Assembly: GCA_048013815.1 (NCBI GenBank)
Contig: CM106585.1
Coordinates: 4,526,001-4,590,000, forward strand
From: Setoptus koraiensis
Taxonomy: Eukaryota; Arthropoda
Direction: 5' to 3'
DNA length: 64,000 bases
Below are positions 58,784-64,000 of the stretch, piece by piece. The notes beneath the pieces were generated by a model. That model saw only the letters and a list, made by a program, of their open reading frames with translations. It searched no databases and was not told the DNA's origin. Each line of letters opens with the position of its first letter. The stretch's first letter is position 1. The position numbers and the translations under genes were made by a program.

Positions 58784-61700
58784 TTTTTTTTATTCTGTTG
58801 TGTTGGCCTGTCGAAGGGCGTATTTGAGCGTTTTCGCGCGCGGGCAATGGGCTATTTTCTGCTTGTTTCACAAGCGCTGTCGTCGAGCATGCCCCGGTTT
58901 TTCTTTTTTCTTTCGAGCCAATTGCCGGAGCGGCAGAGAGCTGCCTGGCAGCGAGATTCTTCGGGCGCCCACTTCAGCGAGATTCTTCGGGCGCCGATTT
59001 CAACGAGTTCAGGTTTCAGGAAACAATTTTTTCTCGCTCGCAACCACAGCAACAACAACGGCAGCAGCGGCAAAAACGGCAACAACGGCAACAACAACGG
59101 CAACAACGGCGCTCTGTCCTGATTGCTGTGGGCCAATCTTATTTTCTTGATTATTGCTGCTTCGTTCTTTCGCTCTCTGTTCGTGCTGCTTGATCTCGTG
59201 ATATTTTGACTATTAATAATGGCCTCGCAACAACTCTGACATTATGTCGTTTCTTTCTTCGGAATGACTGAGGCGCTCCCCATTTACTGCCAATAGAGGC
59301 CATTATAAATCATGGCTCAACACTGGAAATATCACACACACAACCAATGATGTATTATTTTGTCTGTCTAGGCTACTGGTGCTCGCTGGCTAGTGCTTGG
59401 CTGCTGGTAGTGATACTGAGCTGCAATTGGTTGCAGTAACAAAATGCCGGCGCCGCCGCTGAAATGTCTCTACTATTGCTAGATTTGCTGGTTGGTGGAC
59501 TGCCGAAAATTCACTGTTATTGCCCAATGCGAGCGATCAGGCGATTGCCGTCAAGAGAATCTTTTTGCGCGCCCTTCGGCACCAATTATTTCCATTTTGT
59601 GAGCACAAGTTCATTTTGTTTGTCTGTTTCTATTATCTTTGTTGTTTCGGTGGCATTGATTGGTGGCTGGCCGCAAAATACGTCAAAAACGAAGTAAGTT
59701 GCGAGCACGACATTGGTGTTGTTGTTCGTCGGACTCTAATAAGCGCACTGCGTTATGTTTTGTTTGACGGCCTGAATACGTTTCGTTTTGGCGATTTTCT
59801 TCGTTATTCGTTCTTCGTTCTTCGTTCGTGTTCGTCACTGATGCGATGAGTGAATCTCGTTCGATTCGGGCGACATCTGGATGCTGATAAAGCGGAGCAG
59901 ATATTTCTTGTTGTTGCTGCTGCTGCTGGCCAGCCTGGCTAATTTGCTAATATTACCTTGCTAGTGTTGCACTAATGCTGCTGGCCGCAGTTATGCCGGT
60001 GCGCCGCTCTCTTCCGGTTTAAAATGCGCACCGAATTAGAACACACACACACGAGCCCCAAATACAGAGCTGGCCGGATTGTCGAGCGCCGGCGCCACTA
60101 TAACACTTTTGTGTGTGCTGTGTCGGTGTGTCGGCGGCACATAATGAACAATAATGCACAATGTTGACAATTCAAGCTGATCTGATTTGATCTATTTTCA
60201 CCTGGCCCCGTTGGGCGCCTCATCGGATTATCCGTCTGGCGTGCTCAAAGCCAATATATTAGCTGGACGTTAATTTTCGCCATTCGCTCGCATTTCTCGA
60301 TGTGTGCTCGCTATCTCTCAATAAATACGGTATGGTCGGCTGGCAACAATCTTTCAAACTGGTCCACTGTGTGGTGCTCTAGTCACTAATGTCATTATGC
60401 AGCGATCACCCGTCTTTCGGCATGCGTATATATATATTGTTTTCTCACCCTCGCGCTCTCTATCTCTGCTGGCATGTAACGAATTTGGGCACGCACATCA
60501 ATGGCATCACAATATTTGGCGCTTATTATCTCGTACTGCGTGCTCGTGGCTCGTGATGAAAACGTGATTTGTCGTCTGTTGCGCTGTTCGCTTCTTTCGC
60601 CCATCTGATGCCCACTCATTGCCGGCCGCGATTTCTGTTGCCGCAATCGCTTTCCCGTTCGCCCCAAAACAGATTGCGCCAGCGCATCAAATTGGGCACA
60701 AACAGGCACATAACAGGCTGCATATAGCGCCATCGGCGAGCTCGCTATCGCGCAATCGCCAAGCTCATCAACGTCATTGTTGTGCCCGCGTCGGTATATT
60801 GTTAGTGAGCATGCCATGCGTAACTGGCGCTGCTGTTTTCGGCTCTAGCTGGCTACAATCACTCAATTCAATCGCTTATTCGGAAATAGAATGAGCAAAT
60901 TCAAATGAATGGCCGAAAGCGCTTCAGCAATTGGCCTGCCCAACTAACAAGCTAGTGGCCAGCCTGACATTGCTGCATGGCTCGTGTATCACACGACTCG
61001 TATGGAGTGTTGTGATTTCTATTTTAATCTGATTGTATTTGCAGCTCAAATCGAGCTGAAATAATTGTGTAAGTGTGAACACTCATCAGCACACCGCTCA
61101 ATGCCGATTTCGGGTTGCAACGAGACACTTGTTCGGGCCAAACTGCCACGGAGCACAACGCGAAACTTGTTCGCAACTGTCTCTTAGAGTTTATTGGCGT
61201 TTTATCGCTCTTGCCAGGCTATCGCATTCTTCTTTTTCAGCCGAAAACTGCATATGAGCGACAACAAACGAAATAAGACCATTCTACAGCATTCAAAAAT
61301 TACACTCCGATTGCAGGAAAAAAAAACATCGTTTGGGAAAAAAATGAAAAATTGTAAAAATGAATTTACAATGTCGCCCACTTGGAATTTTGAAGTTTCA
61401 AGTCGGAAATTCAACAACAACGACCTTAGCGCCCATTCTCACCTGCCTGTCATGCTATTCTGTCGTTGCACCATTAAAAGTGGCTATAATCAAAGCCCCT
61501 TTTAATGAGTAGGCCTCTTATAAAGATAAACTCTTGCTCGCTCCAGAGAAGGCGCCCGATTCAACCAAAAGAGCCACCCTTTTAACATGCACTCACAGCG
61601 CTTTGTGAAAGTGCCCCAGTTAGCTAGTTTATAGAAGCAGCATGGCACAATTGAATAACCAGAATAGATAGAGAAATAGAATATAATAGAAGGTGGCTGA

Positions 61701-64000
61701 AAGGAAAACGCATTCGGTGAGTTCGGGAGTTACCAACAGCAGCCATATTTTGGCTGGTTGCGCGCACACATAGATAATGTGTGCAAGTAGAATTGTACAG
61801 ACAGGTACAATAATTTAATTAGGCCAATCGCAACAACTATCACACGAAATAAGTTCGTGCCGAGATTCTTGTTCTCTCAATGATGTGCTGTTGTGAAAAC
61901 AGTGAAAAGAACGCTTCGGGCTCGACGGCGAAATAATTCCGAAATAAAATGCAGACGCTATTTGGTAATCTGCTTTCGTTGTTGACTTTTCTCTGTTCGT
62001 GCATGCATTTCTAGTTAGCATTCCATGTCGCCCACTGTCTCGCTATGTCGCCTCAACAACCTGAGCACTCGACTCTCGTCGTGAGCTTGACAGTTATCTG
62101 TTAAAGTCACTCGACACTAGCCGAAATGTCTATCTCAGGTACGTCGCGTTTGCAATTGGAATTTTTTCATGTTGCGCTGTACCTTTTTGGGAAGACCATG
62201 CCACACAAACAACAGCTACCATTTCTCATCGATATTGACCCATTTATTAGTCGGATTTTATGATGCCTTCACGCGAATATTTTCCAATTTGAGCTTCTGG
62301 GTGTCAACCCAAAGACCTTGCAAGAAGCAACTGATTGATTTTGTGGCACATTTGTGAATTTAGGTTTCTTGTTGACAAGCTCTCTCTCTCTCTCTTTCCT
62401 TTCTGACATAGATATTTTGTGTTTGACAAGTTTGCAATTGACCACCGAGCACTGGTTGCAGCTTGTCTCTTGTTGACGACTGCCCAGAATACAAATTGCC
62501 CAGAATACAAACTGCAAGAGGTCGCACAATTGATCTGCGAGCGCCATCCAGATGCCGATGTTCCCGCTATCGGTCAGCCAGAAAAAGAAAATCTTTGTTT
62601 TGGGATTGCAGATTGGTCGCGCGCTGAATAACGCAGCCGATCATTTGAAGCGCTAGTATTTCTCAGAAGAGAAGCTAGCGATGAGTCGCTCGGCATTCAA
62701 ATCTCTGCTGATTCTGACTTGTGAGGCCTTCAAATCGCACACAATTTTTCTTTTTGGCTTTGAACATTTTTTCCCGCTCAAAATTAGATGGTCATTCTCT
62801 GCCATTGGTACCACCGAAGGTCCTCCACTGAAGACTGTTGACCCTGCCGAAGGTCAGAAAAAATGCTAACCCGAATCGTCTGATCACGATATGTTCACGA
62901 GAGCGATATTTCGAAGAATTTCCGTGGTCATCCAGACTTGAGTTTTTGCGACACAGAGGGAAAAATTTATTCACTAGCGGCCAGATGCTGCACTGGGTGC
63001 TATGTCTGCGCTCAATGCGTTCAGCAATGCCATCGTTATCAATGTTTATGATGGAATTATGAATATTGAACATGGGCCAGTTGCATTCAATTAATCGGGC
63101 CGAAAAAATAGGAGGATAATCGAAGCATGCGGCGAATGTGGCCCTGAATTAGATCCGAATTGTTTCGTGCGTATTGGCGTACACAACTATTGTCGACCTA
63201 ATGACGCCCCCATGATATATTGATTCATATCTCTTGCTTGTTTGTGTTAGTTTGATCCATGCGAGACACATGTACGCTACTTATAGCTGCTTATCGTCGT
63301 TGTTTGTCGTTGTTGTTGTTGTTGTTGTTGCTGTCTATTCTTTATGGGATCGCGAATTATCTAATACCGACACGGACGTATCATGAATCATATATTCATT
63401 CATCGCATATAAATATATAAATAAATACGAATTGAACTTTCATTTCTGTTCCATGTTTACAAATTGCTTTGTGCCAATCACCGAGTGTGCTCCCCCACTC
63501 ACTATTTGCGTTCGGCGCCGCCGCTGCCCCCAATGTAATGCCCCGCTCCGTCTAACGGCAACGTCTGCGCCCCGTTGCCTCGAACGGAATTAATCCCTTT
63601 CGAAATTCCAATCGATCGACTACATGTATTCCATAATTCTTCACTGGCGCGCACTTATAATGCCGTTATACCGTTAGCGAAGAGTAATTTGTTTAACAGC
63701 AACGCCAATGGCAGCCAGTGCAATGCGAGTGGGGGAGCAACTTTTCTAACGGCTCTCTTATTGTTGTTATTGCACCGTTTCTGTTGGCGTGGCTGCTTTG
63801 GGGGGCCCTATCGAGCCATAGATCAGCGGCAAGAGCAGCAGTTCAGCAGCAACTAAGCCCACGACCAGCGCACGACTAAAACAACGCACCTGAACACAAA
63901 TGATAAGCTAATTTCGGTGCAAAGCCAGCCCTGGGCCCTAACTGCTGGCACGACGCGCCAGTTAGATTAGAAATGACTAGCCGGTGTGTGTGTCCTCTTT
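58784..64000. other. upstream region of the GPCR; no convincing gene
   Basis: 5.2 kb. The first few hundred bases are likely GPCR 5' leader, with a CAACAACGG-type repeat at 59045-59110. Many short frames exist on both strands, none with recognisable protein features. A CT run lies at about 62380-62398 and a (GTT)n run at 63308-63331. No RNA gene was identified. Confidence 0.45.
63308..63331. repeat. (GTT)n microsatellite
   Basis: An uninterrupted run of about 8 GTT units in non-coding sequence. Confidence 0.85.

Overview
The window looks like nuclear DNA of an arthropod, most likely an acariform mite. The gene set is metazoan (Mef2, Rpn13/ADRM1, maelstrom-type proteins, a CTTNBP2/nausicaa coiled-coil protein, cytosolic type I fatty acid synthase, a NRF-6-type acyltransferase, BBS9, a class A GPCR). 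Introns are few and about 90-170 bp, several large genes are single exons, and long Gln/Gly/His runs are common. The mite assignment is an inference from gene style; no marker gene proves it.

Layout. 1-10 kb: GC-rich, repeat-laden sequence holding the 5' coding half of Mef2 on the minus strand and its long non-coding upstream region. 11-24 kb: a compact AT-richer gene series: a Dicer-partner-like double-stranded-RNA-binding protein (minus) back to back with ADRM1 (plus), then a gene-poor stretch with decayed coding-like sequence, the phosphatase PGP, a maelstrom-like gene (copy A), and the coiled-coil gene naus (minus). 25-42 kb: three lipid genes, an AMP-forming acyl-CoA ligase (plus), a 2883-residue fatty acid synthase (minus) and a NRF-6-type membrane acyltransferase (minus). 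42-50 kb: a diverged tandem repeat, a decayed gene, a second maelstrom-like gene (copy B, a duplicate of copy A with about 500 bp of its upstream flank) and an unusually long BBS9. 53-59 kb: a giant intronless orphan GPCR (minus) in GC-rich sequence, followed by about 5 kb without a convincing gene.

The most striking structure is at 26.5-39.0 kb. An 883-bp segment holding the 3' ends of the ligase and the acyltransferase, in convergent order, is present twice in direct orientation (26488-27370 and 38105-38988, about 96% identical by eye). The 10.7 kb between the copies carries the whole fatty acid synthase gene. The left repeat leaves the ligase whole and holds only the last 27 codons of the acyltransferase; the right repeat leaves the acyltransferase whole and holds only the last ~113 codons of the ligase. 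This fits an insertion of the FAS-bearing segment into a once convergent gene pair with duplication of the insertion site, so that both neighbours survived.

Functionally, the ligase, FAS and acyltransferase could act in acyl-lipid synthesis and modification. The dsRNA-binding protein and the two maelstrom-like proteins belong to small-RNA pathways. Adjacency is the only evidence in this window that either group works together.
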